Assembly (NCBI GenBank): GCA_027922465.2
Contig: BQMF02000024.1
Location: forward strand, 62,001-126,000
DNA length: 64,000 bases
DNA from: Turritopsis dohrnii
Lineage: Eukaryota > Cnidaria > Hydrozoa > Anthoathecata > Oceaniidae
Reading direction: 5' to 3'
Below are positions 10,559 to 21,499 of the stretch, piece by piece (positions within the stretch are counted from its first letter, which is position 1; every line of letters begins with the position of its first letter). A model generated the notes under the pieces. The model was given only the letters and a program-made list of their open reading frames with translations. It was not told the origin of the DNA and searched no databases. The position numbers and the translations under genes are program-made.

Positions 10559-10858
10559 CTTCGAATAATACTCGACGGGTAATGTATCTCAGCTGGTGCA
10601 GACAGTATGCCTCCATATTTACTGATGGCATGTATCACAAATTTACATGTTAATTGATTTTCTACAGTTAATTGGACTCTGTTGCCATGGAAAAGTGGAT
10701 GTATGATATCGTATTCCTCAGTAGTTTGCGATGTATTCGCCGACATTTTCGTTCTTGCTACTTGAAACGAATTCTCAAGATGAACCCAGGTGAGTTCTAT
10801 CGAATTATCAGATAACATTTGTCCCTGAAGATCTTGTACAGGTTCTGGCTGCATGAAG
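10559..10858 (-). CDS. Exon 4: fibronectin type III-like domain of the NLR-like gene
   Basis: A 300-base exon bounded by tctttag and gtatac on the minus strand, phase 2 at both ends. It begins FMQPEPVQDLQGQMLSDNSI and continues ELTWVHLENSF. Near the end it reads CKFVIHAISKYGGILSAPAE. The P-x-x-x-x-DLQ start, the ELTW tryptophan on strand B and the V-x-A-x-S-x-x-G-x-x-S-x-P strand F/G block are hallmarks of an FN3 fold, and about 98 residues is the usual size. FN3 domains mediate protein contacts; inside a cytosolic receptor-like protein this one likely serves as an interaction or spacer module. One domain per symmetric exon is a classic exon-shuffling arrangement. Confidence 0.7.
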
Positions 10859-11121
10859 CTAAAGATACAAATGATAAAACTATCAAATATAACTACACTA
10901 ACATGCAATGTATAGGTATACTTGAATCAATAGAAAGTGTTCAGAATTCTAAGTGTTCAAAAACAACAGGAACATAAATAGACCTAAAGAAAACCTGAAA
11001 ACATCAAATATTGCTCCTACATCATAACTGAAACAAAATATTTCAGGAAATATTTCTATTTCAAAGTTTCAAAGAGGATAATAAAAATTGCCTTTCAATA
11101 AATAAAGGAACAACTGAATAC

Positions 11122-13660
11122 CGTAATGCAGCATTTTCATCTGGCTTAGGCTTACTTGGCACCTCAGTTGGTTCGGTAACTTTGCAATATTTCTTGTGCT
11201 GGGGATGATTTTTGTTGATTTTGATGGTAGTTATCTTTGACTCATTGCTGAGAGAGGAAACAGCATGTGGAGTCTCTTTGTCTTGACTTTCAGTCAATAT
11301 ATATGAATAAATATCTAGGAAACTGTTGTCACTGTGATGGCATAACTTTTTCACAACATTACCCATTGATTCTCTTTCATTTCCACTATATAATGCTTCA
11401 TCATAAGGATAAGGAACAATAAGGACTAAATGATCAGTACACCTGGAAATCTTCTCAATAAAAAACTGCCTTTTGAAATGATCCTTTGGGTCAATAAGGA
11501 CAACCAGTTCTGAACATTCCAAGCCTCTGCATCCAGTATAATCAGTCAGTACTGTTTTTCTATTAAAAGTCATTTTGTTGAAAGATTGGTCATCAGAAGC
11601 GCCAGGTATGTAAAGAGTCCAATTCTTTCCTAAACTAGTCAACGCAGAGGAACACATTTGGTATTCATTTTCATCACTACATATGATCATTCGTTTCTCG
11701 TTTCTCCTTCCTGCACTGTAGACGTGGCATTGCAAAGCTAGAGACAACAAAACTGATTTCTCCATAGCCGATAACTCTTCTTGTTGATTTAGAAATACCA
11801 AAACTGCTTTACGACCATTGATATTATGTCCACAGTCCACACACTGTTGGAAGATGAAATTGGTTTCCACAACTGCATTTGAGCCTTTATACTTCTCCTC
11901 ATTTTCATAAGCGACTGAATCAATGTCGTCTGGATTTGAATGCTGAACCTGCAGGTCATTCCGCACTGAAGGTAAACGTGGTAGGTCTAAGGAAGGTTCT
12001 GATACTGTTTCAGTTCTTGTGCTAACATTAACAGAACCGGACAATTCATTTGATCGATTGTGGATATTTCTTTGACAGGAATCCGATATTTGTGGTGGCT
12101 GCAAGATTCTATTTGGAAGAGAGATTCCTTTTGCTGATAATTCAATGATTTTAGATACTTGTTTGGTGGTGCGCATTGATAATGATAACGACATTACTTC
12201 CATTCCACAGTCTTTATAACACTGGAAAGACTCATGTTCAATTCGTTCTTCTCCAATAACATTAGCACGCCTTTTCTCCATTGAACGCATCGAAAATAAA
12301 ATATGGGATTTGTTCAGGGATACTTCATTTTCTTTGAATATGTTTTTCAGTGCAAGTGCTTCAACTGCATTGATGATTTCAGCATCTAACTCATCAACAA
12401 TCAGATGAAACCTTCTGCCTGAAGATTTCATCTTCTCTGTCATAGCAAGCAGCATATTCGAAACAGTGAAAGGAATCTTTTTAAATTGGCTTCCACAAAT
12501 TTGCTCAAATTCCTGTGATAGCCACATTTCTACATCTTTACAGTTCCCAAAAAGGACATTTGCATTTCCAGCACGGCCAGCATCTTTTATTTTCTGGAAA
12601 ACATCTTCAAAGCCCTTCAGGAACAAACTATCGTTGTCAAATAAGACAAAGTATATGTCTACAGGCTCTGTTGCATACTTCACTAAATGTTCAAGAAGAT
12701 ACCTTGTCACTACAGACTTGCCTGTACCATATCCACCTGTCACTATTTTCCACAGCTTCTCATGGAACACAACTTTTAACTGCTCTTCAGTTAGCCACAT
12801 TAATAATATCTTTTCTGAGACTGTCCCACATAAAAGATCTGGTCCAATTTTTGTAATAGCCAGGAAACTGAAGACATAACTAACTGCAAGTACTACTAGA
12901 TGGTGACTTTGGTTTGCAACATAAAGCAGTTTTGGTAAGATATCGCCAATGTAGGAATGTAAATCAAGAAGTCTGTCTGCCAAATCTGTTTCAAAAATGT
13001 CAAACTTGTTTAATATAAGAGGGTTTTTACATTCATGTTCAAGATTTGCTGCAGCTACTACATTGACATATGAGAGGTCTTCTCCAAGAAGTGGACCGAA
13101 TACGTAGAAAAACAATCGGTAAAAGTTATCACCAGCCTTCAAGTCTATCAGAGCTCCTTCTTCACTGTCAGCTTCACTGTAATGTACGATAAAGATGCAT
13201 TGCTTTACATAATCAAACACTAGAAATTGTTTTTCTTTAGCAATTGATGAAGGTTCAATTCGCAGTTTATCACAAATGTCATTAAGATCAAGATGAAGCA
13301 TCTTACAATGTTCGATAAGATTATAGTCTGTTATCAAAACTGTATTGGGTAATTCAAATTTTGCAGTGACATCATAAAGTTTCTTTCTACACATATATGC
13401 TGGTGGAAATCTAATATTCTCATTAAGCAAGTCAGTAACATCAATGCTGAAGTAATCTGCAAAAAAGTTCCTGCATTTCTTAGTATAGTCATCAAACGAT
13501 AATTTTGTGGTGGACAGTTTACCACTAGTGACAATGCTGACTTGCTCTGGCCTTTCTATCTTTGATAAATCCAACTTCTCATAAAAATCTCTGAATGCCG
13601 AATGGGTTAAGACTCCAGGCTTTGTGCGAAAAACAGATGTTTCTTCTTGGCCATCAGTAA
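11122..13660 (-). CDS. Exon 3: large P-loop NTPase with SF1-helicase-like motifs, core of the NLR-like gene
   Basis: A single 2,539-base exon (about 846 residues) between ttttag (13662-13661) and gtattc, entering in phase 1 and leaving in phase 2. Numbering from Leu-Asp-Leu-Ser at 13574, a Walker A loop VTGGYGTGKSVVTRYLLEHL spans about 278-297 and a Walker B strand FHLIVDELDAE about 389-399. A serine-then-MRTTKQVSKIIE block near 465-477 resembles the arginine motif IV of SF1 helicases. Near 675 the string LTDYTGCRGLECSELVVLID resembles SF1 motif V. This points to a UvrD/DUF2075-like two-lobed ATPase rather than a classical NACHT. About 270 residues upstream and 100 Ser-rich residues in the middle match nothing I know. 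Likely role: ATP-driven switch or nucleic-acid sensing engine (inference). Alternative donor gtaagc at about 11155 would shorten the exon. Confidence 0.75.
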
Positions 13661-15926
13661 CTAAAATTATGAAAATAATTGAAAAACAAAATTATAGACA
13701 ATTATCGCAAAATAATCACTAAAGATGAAAAGGAAATGAGCCATGTTGCCAGTTTGTTTTTCTTAAATATTAATGTCGTAACTACTGGAAAAATTCAAGT
13801 GTGATTTGGCAAATTTCCGAAATACAAAAGAATTTCGAATGTTATTCCTATACTTTTGACTATTTCAAACCTTTGAATAATTGAAAAATGCCATCTTACC
13901 AGAAACACAAGATTCTAGATTGTACGGCTTGGTCTGGCTATAATGGTAAAATTAACAAGATGTCATTTCTCAAGATAATTGACATAAATGCAACTCAAGA
14001 GGCAAAAAAACCCATTTAAATATGAACATACGAGTTGAACGATAGATGACATAAAATGCAAGTCAAAAGCAGATTACATGTCTCAACATCAGTAGCGTTA
14101 TGGCTATGTAATCGTTACTTAAAAAGATATTACAAATATTCAGATATTACAGTATTAACCACTGTAGTATCCAAGCTTCAATTCTTAATTAAATATAATT
14201 ATGTTATGTTTGGGAAGGGTTCGCCTTTTCGTATAAAATAAAACTGTAAAGTGAACACTACATTGGTGATGAGATAAAACTCAGTGAAGCAACTATGGCT
14301 GTAGCAACGTTTGGAAGGATGCCACCAAAATTAGACCCAACTCAACACCCCTTCTCATGTGGAGAAGCATTTAAGCAGTGGGCAGAACAACTTGACGATT
14401 ACTTCCTAGCCTCAGCAATCACTGATGAAGGACAAATCAGGCGATGCTGAGATCCATTGGAAGAGAAAAGATCAGAAAAGTTACACTGACATATGATCGG
14501 TGTAAAATCACAACGTATGAGTCAGAAACCAATGAAACAAGCATTAGATGAGAATATCAAAGAATTCGAAGAATATCGAAGAATTCAAAAACAGACTCTG
14601 AATTCAAAGTGAACATTGTGACAGAGACGAACAAAGAAGAGATCAAATTGTATTCAAATGCAAGTATAAAAAAATCGGAAGAGGAGCCTTGAAACTTGGT
14701 TGAGACCTTAAAGAATTCATGAAAGAAGCCGAAACCTAAAGATGACCGCAAGTGTGTCATAAATGTGGCAGACAAAACCACTTCAGTAAAGCCTGTATTG
14801 CACCTGCCCCAACATCAAACGAACATCTAAAAGCACCCTTAATAAAAACACTGCAGAAAGACTCAGAAATTGAGGAAGAATACAGCTATTACATGTATCC
14901 CACAACTGCAGAAGAAGAGTAGATAACAACCATGTCAACACAAAGACCAACCATGTCGTGAAAGTACCATGTCGTGAAGGCCCAATCCATCTACGAGAGA
15001 ATTTTGATCAATTACCTTATTGCAGGAAATTAACGGAGCATGAAATTAACGGATTTTGGCCTTTTTTCGCGTTAATTTTATGCCGCGTTCATTTTTGGGG
15101 CCCGTAAATTTAGTGATACACTGATTTTCTGCCTCTAGTAATTTTATGACAACTCCATTAGGAATGGTGGCCATCAACAGACAACGAGCAGACCAAAGAA
15201 ACCAGATGACGTCCCAGTCGGCTAAATGACTTGGAACGTTGGAATTTCGAACTGTTGAGGAAAAGGACAGGATGTAGTATCCAATCTTAGATCTTTAATA
15301 TGTTTTCTTGTATCTTTTAGGAAGTGAACACCATTCTTTACTAAGTTTTTAAAATAAAGCAAAATGTGTTTTCTTTTAAGTTGAATGATGAAATACGAGT
15401 AACAACAATGACCCATGTTTGAGATACAGCTTGGAAATTAGTTTCTTATAGCTATATTTGAACTCAAACTCCATCAGCTATAAATGCACTCCATAGAGAA
15501 AAATTCATACACAAGCATTGTTCAAATTTATTTTAAGAAGTTCTGACAAAGTGCTGAGAATTTTCAGTGAGCTTGATTGAGGATTTGATTTTGATTGTTT
15601 TAGAAACTTTTAGATTTAGTATTCTTGTTTACAGTCTAACCCTGAGAACAATGTGTCAAATCCATCTTTCGTGTGTATGAATCCCATGTGAATATAGCGA
15701 AAAACATCACAGAATAGAGACAGAAAATGTATGTTGTAGAACTTGTTGAACTGATTCAAGAAAAGTTTGTTAAATAAATAATTATGTAAATCATACCTTT
15801 TAGAATTTACACCAAACAGAGCTAGAATTAAGAAAGACATGAATTTAGTAAATGAAGACAATCAGTTTTTTTATAAAGATAAAAGATAATACAGATATAA
15901 TTCAAAAGTAGGAACCTTCACTATAC
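13661..15926. other. Intron 2 of the NLR-like gene, holding a dead gag
   Basis: A 2.27-kb intron. The middle carries the LTR-retrotransposon relic listed at 14295-14921, inserted in the opposite transcriptional direction. Near 15020-15120 there are ttaatttta/tgccgcgttc phrases related to the CG-rich short repeats of 2940-3260. No other feature is seen. Confidence 0.5.
14295..14921 (+). pseudogene. Decayed gag of an LTR retrotransposon (gypsy/Mag-like)
   Basis: ATG at 14295 opens MAVATFGRMPPKLDPTQHPF, then FKQWAEQLDDYFLASAI, then a TGA stop at 14448. This is the usual start of a Mag-type Gag. After frame changes, 14755-14796 encodes CHKCGRQNHFSKAC, a canonical CCHC zinc knuckle (C-x2-C-x4-H-x4-C) used for RNA binding, followed by an acidic end (EEEYSYYMYPTTAEEE) and TAG. 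Just upstream, cattggtgatgagataaa at 14261 resembles the primer-binding start of this class (tggtgac-gag), with possible LTR sequence before it. Protease and pol are absent. It is an old, truncated insertion in intron 2 of the minus-strand gene. Confidence 0.65.
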
Positions 15927-16226
15927 CTCGATCAATATCTGCAACAACATGACCTGCATCTAAATACGTTAATACTTTCTTCAGATAGGCCCACGTAGTT
16001 TGAGATTGATCGTTTGATTCACGCCATTTGCATAGCACTTGGTATAGTCTCACTTTCACATCATCAGGGTAGTCCATTCTTATGGTTTCTACTTGATGGT
16101 ATTCAACAAGCAAGTGACCAATGACTCTCTGAAGAGAAGGAAGTCGTGTTGAAATTTGATCGAAAATTTCTGTAAATTTCCTTGATTTTTCTTCTTTACT
16201 TTGAAAACAGTCATCTTCCAATGTGC
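15927..16226 (-). CDS. Exon 2: death-like domain of the NLR-like gene
   Basis: A 300-base exon bounded by gatag and gtatag on the minus strand, phase 1 at both ends. After a charged start (TLEDDCFQSKEEKSRKFTEI) come the helices LPSLQRVIGHLLVEYHQVET and PDDVKVRLYQVLCKWRESND. The last helix is WAYLKKVLTYLDAGHVVADI. The pattern of six short amphipathic helices, with L-x-x-L...W-R/K...W-x-x-L-x-x-x-L, is that of death-fold domains (Death or DED), which pair with like domains to build signalling complexes. The join to exon 1 makes Gly (G plus GC) and to exon 3 Val (G plus TT), with no stops. I am confident of a death-superfamily fold but not of the subtype. Confidence 0.65.
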
Positions 16227-16817
16227 CTATCAAATAAAAATATCAGTCAAGCGTAGCACAATACATTTCATACAGTCACATCTTACTATGATGAAGAGAC
16301 TGACTTTCCATTACTGATATTACTGACATTTCCATTACAGAACTGATAATAACCATAATGCTTTATTAGGGGAAGATGACAATGTCATGAAAATATTCAC
16401 ACTTCCTTAGAGAATCATTTTTAATATGTGTAGTAAAATTTATAACAGGTTTTCTTCAAGAGAGGAACTTGTTCTTTGGAAAAAAGTAAATAAATCTTTC
16501 CCTAGCTATTTTCCCCAATCTTTCGTTAACAATTTTTAAAAAATTTTCCCTGCTCATATCAACAAACATATTTGTAAACATTAAATCTTACATAGGCTCA
16601 AAAACAGGGAGGTTACACAAAAGTATGAAAACATGCAAGATTATGCAGAACGGTTTATTATAAATTCCGCTCTGGAATCCAATGAACCCTTGAGTATGTA
16701 TTTAGAATGGGCGTTATTTATAGGGACGCTATTCTTGAAAACATAAGTGTAGTAAAACAATCTTTCGACGTCTTGTTTCTTATATAACAATGTTGAAATA
16801 TTGAAATATTTTCATAC

Positions 16818-17111
16818 CTCCTAGAACTGGTAGCTTTCCCAGTTGTTCCGTAGTGATGATGTGGGTCTTGAGACCACAATTCCTCAGAGTTTCGTTAACA
16901 AATACTAAAAAGTTTTCATCTTCCCAGTTCGATACGCAATGTGATATCATGTAAGCAAAACATTCAAGAACTGGTCTCTCCTTTTTATAATGGTGAAACA
17001 GCTCCGCCACCTTTACGTCGTCACCATATAATAAAGCTTTGCAAAATTTCTGTTTGTCCACAAATGTTTGTGCACACAGTCGTTGATCAATAAGGTATGC
17101 AATCCAGAGCT
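16818..17111 (-). CDS. Exon 1 (first visible): helical module of the NLR-like gene, family unknown
   Basis: A 294-base exon between ttcatacag and gtatga on the minus strand, phase 1 at both ends. It encodes LWIAYLIDQRLCAQTFVDKQ, then KFCKALLYGDDVKVAELFHH and ECFAYMISHCVSNWEDENFL, and ends LGKLPVLGG. Predicted to be nearly all helix, about 97 residues, with five cysteines. I do not recognise it. Its length, symmetric phase and position before a death-like domain suggest a second death-fold or adaptor domain (inference). No start codon is present: the phase-1 entry means at least one more exon lies upstream, beyond 17111, which I could not find. Confidence 0.55.
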
Positions 17112-18289
17112 CTGTATGAAAAAAAGCGATTTGTTAAGGGCCTAAAATATGATAATAAGATGAAGTTCAAAATATCAAACATCTCTTATATCACTCAAAA
17201 GTCCACATACTTGTGGAGAAATTCGGAAGTGGAATTATTTGTGAGTGATGTTTCCAAGTGATGTGAATGTTACTTTTGTGGAACAAAGATTTTCAGGATA
17301 TTTCTGTGCAATTAATTTTAAAAATTTTCATTCAAAAAAAAACCAAAAAAAAAACTAACTCGCAGTTATTTGAATATTGAATAGTTATTTAAAGAGTTTT
17401 TATGTTTCTGTTATTATTATCACTTCTTGCAAGGATGTTAACAGCCTCCAATTTGTAAGGAGTTAATAATGAAGAGAAAACGAAGACGAAAAGAAGAAAA
17501 TGTAGATAGCAGCATTTGCAATGCAGAAAAGCTATTAACATTTTAGAACTATCTGAAGACGATAAACGTAGCTTTTAAGGCTTTAATGAAATTTTTTTTT
17601 GCTATTAATTAGCTAGGAGCTGAGGGAAAACAAAATTTTGGGGGGGACCTTAATTGTTGGGCCCCACCCCCAGGGTGCTGAGCATCTATAAGGAGGTGTG
17701 GGGGCTGGTTCTTTTTATATGACTTACTTTTTTATTAAAATGCATAACTAATAGTTTCCTGTAGTGACTTATTGATATTTGACAAATTCACTTGATATTC
17801 ATTATTTTTACAGTTTGTTGATATTTTGTTAATCTTGGTTTCTAGAAAGCTGTATGAGATTTTAGTAACTTTCAAAATTCTTAAATGAAAGTGACTAAGC
17901 TTGAATATAACCAAATTTATAATAGTAATAATTTTCAGTAAAGTGTTTAACAAAAACGAAAAGCTTAAAGATTTTTCAGAAATAGTTCTCTACATAGCTC
18001 GTACCTGTAGTATTTCACTAGGTTTATTTCTTAGGTTTTTAGTTTTATAAATATCTTATATATATTGGTATTTTTCTTGTTGACTTTCAAGTAACTGAGG
18101 AAAAAAGGTCAGAATTTTAAAGTTCTATCCAATCTATCATTTCCAGGCTTTTATCAGAATTATATATAGCTAATTCTTGAAACAGAATCTGTTCAACTTA
18201 AAATCGAGTCAGTTAATTTATAAAAAACTTACTGAGTGCGTTAAGGTACTAGCATTTAAGGTTTAAAGTTATAGTTTATATATTTCTCT
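17112..18289. other. No exon found; one copy of a dispersed repeat
   Basis: The 5' end of the NLR-like gene should lie in or beyond this stretch, but I see no phase-compatible first exon. At 17411-17540 the text ttattattatcact ... aatttgtaaggagtta ... gcagca matches 19443-19590, so both are copies of one repeat. Runs of G and C begin near 17637. Confidence 0.35.
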
Positions 18290-18313
18290 CTGGGGGGAGG
18301 GGGAGGGGGAGGG

Positions 18314-18345
<32 letters not shown>
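18290..18345. repeat. Long G-run, potential G-quadruplex
   Basis: Consecutive gggggag repeats pass into an uninterrupted run of more than 25 G. The strand asymmetry makes it a strong quadruplex candidate and a likely assembly or slippage hot spot. Confidence 0.75.
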
Positions 18346-18347
<2 letters not shown>

Positions 18348-19118
18348 CTAGCACCCCTCTACATACAAATGGATAAGTTGATGGATAAGTTGATAACATT
18401 TCCCTTTATACTATTGCATATGAAAAATCAACACAAAAGTTTGTTGCAAAGTCTGTAAAAGTGGATAAACTACGACTTTCACGACAGAACTTTGAATCTC
18501 GCTATGAAAAGAGCCGATGCGCGTGAATCTATTTGCGAAAACAAGTTCCTACAGCCAAAATTAGCACCTAAAGAGTGACTACCACGTGAAATAATCATAG
18601 AAATAAAAAAAAATACAAAAGGCTGGAGTTTCATAAATGTAACATTGACAACAAAACATTGTCTTTTCTCGTAAAATCTTCATGATTTGTAAAGAACGTA
18701 CAATAAAATCACATTTTCTTAGTATGGTATTTTTTGCGTTTTATTATTTTCTTGTTTAACTTGCCCGCAAATTTGAAATATTTTATTTCGTCAATTTCAT
18801 GGCAACAAAGACACCCACCTACACTCGTCATAGTAACGAACAACAGCAATCAGTTACTGACGCAATTCCTCTACTAACGTTTTCTTCTGCTGTGTAATCT
18901 TCGCCGCTACTTGAGCAGATATGGTATTATAAAAATCTACTTTCAATTTCATTTATTGAAAACCCACTACTTTTCTTTTATCCTGTGAGACACATTAAAA
19001 TGTTACTTATCTGTTGATCAATTAATTTTTCAAGTTCTGTTAGGGAGTAACTTGTGTATGATTATTTCGAGATTTAAAACAGAAAAAAATATTTGTTTTT
19101 AAGTATTACAGAAGTAAA

Positions 19119-19424
19119 ATGATTTTCAAATTATTACGATCTTCAAAAGGTTGTGCAAGGAAAATTACGTCGGTTCCAGTACTTCATGCTAACACTCTTA
19201 TGCTCGACTGTTGTATGACAATGAGACTCGACGGACAGAGGTATTACCATTCGGAACCTTGCCACAGGTTTTCCAACTCTCCATCATCAACATTGACTAC
19301 AGCGAGAAGAGTGTGCGCACCCACACACGCAAGCTTTACAGCCAGGACATGGGAGAGTTTTGGAGCCCTGTGTAAACACAGCTTTCAGACAATCTACCAC
19401 GTAAGCCTTATGATGAAAAACTGA
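19119..19424 (+). pseudogene. Exon-like fragment, unrecognised
   Basis: Two frames look more protein-like than chance. One opens MIFKLLRSSKGCARKITSVP, basic and acid-free like a mitochondrial presequence. The other reads LPQVFQLSIINIDYSEKSVR, then THTRKLYSQDMGEFWSPV, then after TAA TQLSDNLPRKPYDEKLK. The last block recurs at 20437-20503 with two or three changes, where it ends at a plausible donor (aaaag then gtataatg). I take this as remains of a broken or rearranged plus-strand gene or retrocopy. I do not know the protein. Confidence 0.3.
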
Positions 19425-19442
19425 AGAGTTGTTATGTTTGTT

Positions 19443-19620
19443 TTTATTATTATCACTCATTGTGATTTATCTTCAATAACACGTTACTAATTTGTAAGGA
19501 GTTACAAAAGAAAAAAAAATAAAGAAGATAAGATGGCAGCAATAGGAATACAATGGAAGCTGTTCTTGAAAGTGAAAAGATCACAACCATCATCAAATGT
19601 GATCGTCCATGGAAAAAAAA
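19443..19620 (+). other. Second copy of the 17411 repeat with an exon-like end
   Basis: It matches 17411-17540 through ttattattatcact and aatttgtaaggagtta. An ATG near 19552 reads MEAVLESEKITTIIKCDRPW followed by lysines and the strong donor gtaagt at about 19620. It could be a first exon or a chance frame in the repeat. Confidence 0.25.
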
Positions 19621-19831
19621 GTAAGTATGTTTTGTTTTACCCATAAAATATATAAATAATGTAGTATCGATTTTAGCAGTAAACTAATTTATTATCGATA
19701 ATTACCGGTAAGCAAATTGAACAATACTTTTATCGGTAAATGTACAAGTAAATCTAAATCGATCCAATTTTAGTGTGAATCATGATAGTTTTAAAACAAG
19801 AAAAGAGCTATTATATCTAAGTTATCATTTT

Positions 19832-20297
19832 GGGATTGTTCACAAATGACGTCAACCATTTTTTCAAGATTTTTGACCCCCCCTCCCCCCTCTGTCAACC
19901 TGCGTCAACTTTGCGTTGCCCCCTCCCCCTCAGTTGACGTCATCATTTGAGAAGACCCCCCCCCCCCCCCCCCCTCCAAAACAAAACAACCTCCACCCCA
20001 CTTGTCCTTTTGTATGTTAGTTTCTTACGCATTTTTAATAAGACGTGAAAATATTTGCAATGATCTTCGTGTAATTTTTCTCTGATCAAACTCCATCTGT
20101 GCTTATTGTTTTCACATTCAGTGTTAACATTTTCATAAGAAACTTGTACTTAATTAGAAAAATCAAGGTTCTGCAAAATTGTGTGGGTTGACGTCAACTG
20201 GTATCACATACCCCCCTCCCTCCCCCGTCAACCAGCGTCAACTTTAGCATAACCCCCCCTCCCCCCCTAACAGTTGACGTCATTTGTGAACAGTCCC
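19832..20297. mobile_element. TIR element with TGACGTCA sites and C-runs
   Basis: The left end gggattgttcacaaatgacg and the reverse complement of the right end (gggactgttcacaaatgacg) form 24-base inverted repeats with one mismatch. The interior is nearly mirror-symmetric, with ccccccctcccccc runs and tcaacctgcgtcaact / tcaaccagcgtcaact blocks, and gttgacgtca palindromes on both sides. About 466 bp, non-coding, MITE-like. I cannot identify a clean target duplication. Confidence 0.6.
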
Positions 20298-20436
20298 TAT
20301 GGTGTTACGTTACCGCAGCGTAATAATTTGAAAATCATTTTATCTCCGGGATACTTAAAAAAGTCATTGAAGAATTCGATGAATATCCAATGCAAAGCAA
20401 ATAAACGATCTTCCTAATGTTTTCTCAAATAGTAGC

Positions 20437-20503
20437 AAACACAGCTTTCAGACAATCTTCCACGTAAGCCTTATGATGAAAAACTGAAGGAAAAGGTATA
20501 ATG
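20437..20503 (+). other. Second copy of the TQLSDNLPRKPYDEKLK exon-like block
   Basis: The block aacacagctttcagacaatc onward matches 19372-19424. In frame it reads TQLSDNLPRKPYDEKLKEK and meets a donor-like gtataatg. The start caaacacag could be an acceptor. It may be a real exon of which the upstream copy is a duplicate. Confidence 0.3.
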
Positions 20504-21490
20504 TTTATTTAAATGAAGTTGAGTACTTCAAAAGAGAACTTTCGCAACTTGTCAAGCCGACGTTAAAATGTTTTCATTTGTCTTTCATTTGTCCCAAATT
20601 CACTCTTTATGGGAATATTATCTGAATGAAGTAACATAAATCAATAAAGATCACTAAAAACGTTCCAATATGACCTATTCAGTTAAGGGTACATCTGCAC
20701 TTATTGAAGGCGAAATATCTGTTGAATAAAAATAATTCTCAACTGACATTTACTTTCCCTGAGGAAAATAAAAATAATTTCCGTCCATTTGAGGGGTTAC
20801 TTTTAGCCGTTCACGCAATTGGTCATGGGTTTTAACATTTGTTAGGGTGTTTCGCACAATTGATTGTTGGTTCTGGTCGTTAATTCTAAGCGTTCAGCAA
20901 CCTTGGAGAAAAGTAAATTTTGAAAAATAACTATGGAAAAAATGATTCATTGATTTTTTCTAAATGAATTAATTATAAAATCATGGAATTTTATATAGCA
21001 GAACCGGACACACTTACTTTTCTGTTCCTATTTATTTGTTCAACGTGCCTACTAAAAATACCTTGACTGGTGTAGTTAAAAGCAATTTCATTGTTATATA
21101 GAAATCTTTTGTAATCGAATGAATACAACACTATTAAAAAGACACCTGCAAAGCTTGTCAGAAAAGTTCTCCATCTTAGCTGATAATAAAACACATCAAA
21201 TCAATGTTTCTCATTGGTTGTTAAAGACATTGTGCAGTTTCCTAGTATTTATCTATAGTACGCAATTCAAACAGTTAGAAACTGTTGTAATGTTGCTTAA
21301 GGAGATAAAGACTTGTAAAAACTCTTTCTTAAACTTACAAAGTTATTATTTTTTTTCAAATGTCTCGTAATGGAATTTCTTAAATCTTTTTAAAATTTGA
21401 ATACTTATTTTTTCGCCTGATCAGCCAGGCCGCCACAACACTGATTTTTTCAAATTTTGGTGGCCTGAACCAACTTTTGACTGTCTAGTT
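20504..21490. other. No gene seen
   Basis: AT-rich spacer. Overlapping open frames on both strands near 21000-21370 show no recognisable protein pattern. Confidence 0.3.
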
Positions 21491-21499
21491 CGGCGGGAA

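Noticed and set aside
12466..12879. Two plus-strand open frames of 113 and 137 codons
   Set aside because: They are antisense to the NTPase exon at 11122-13660 and show no domain pattern; shadow frames.
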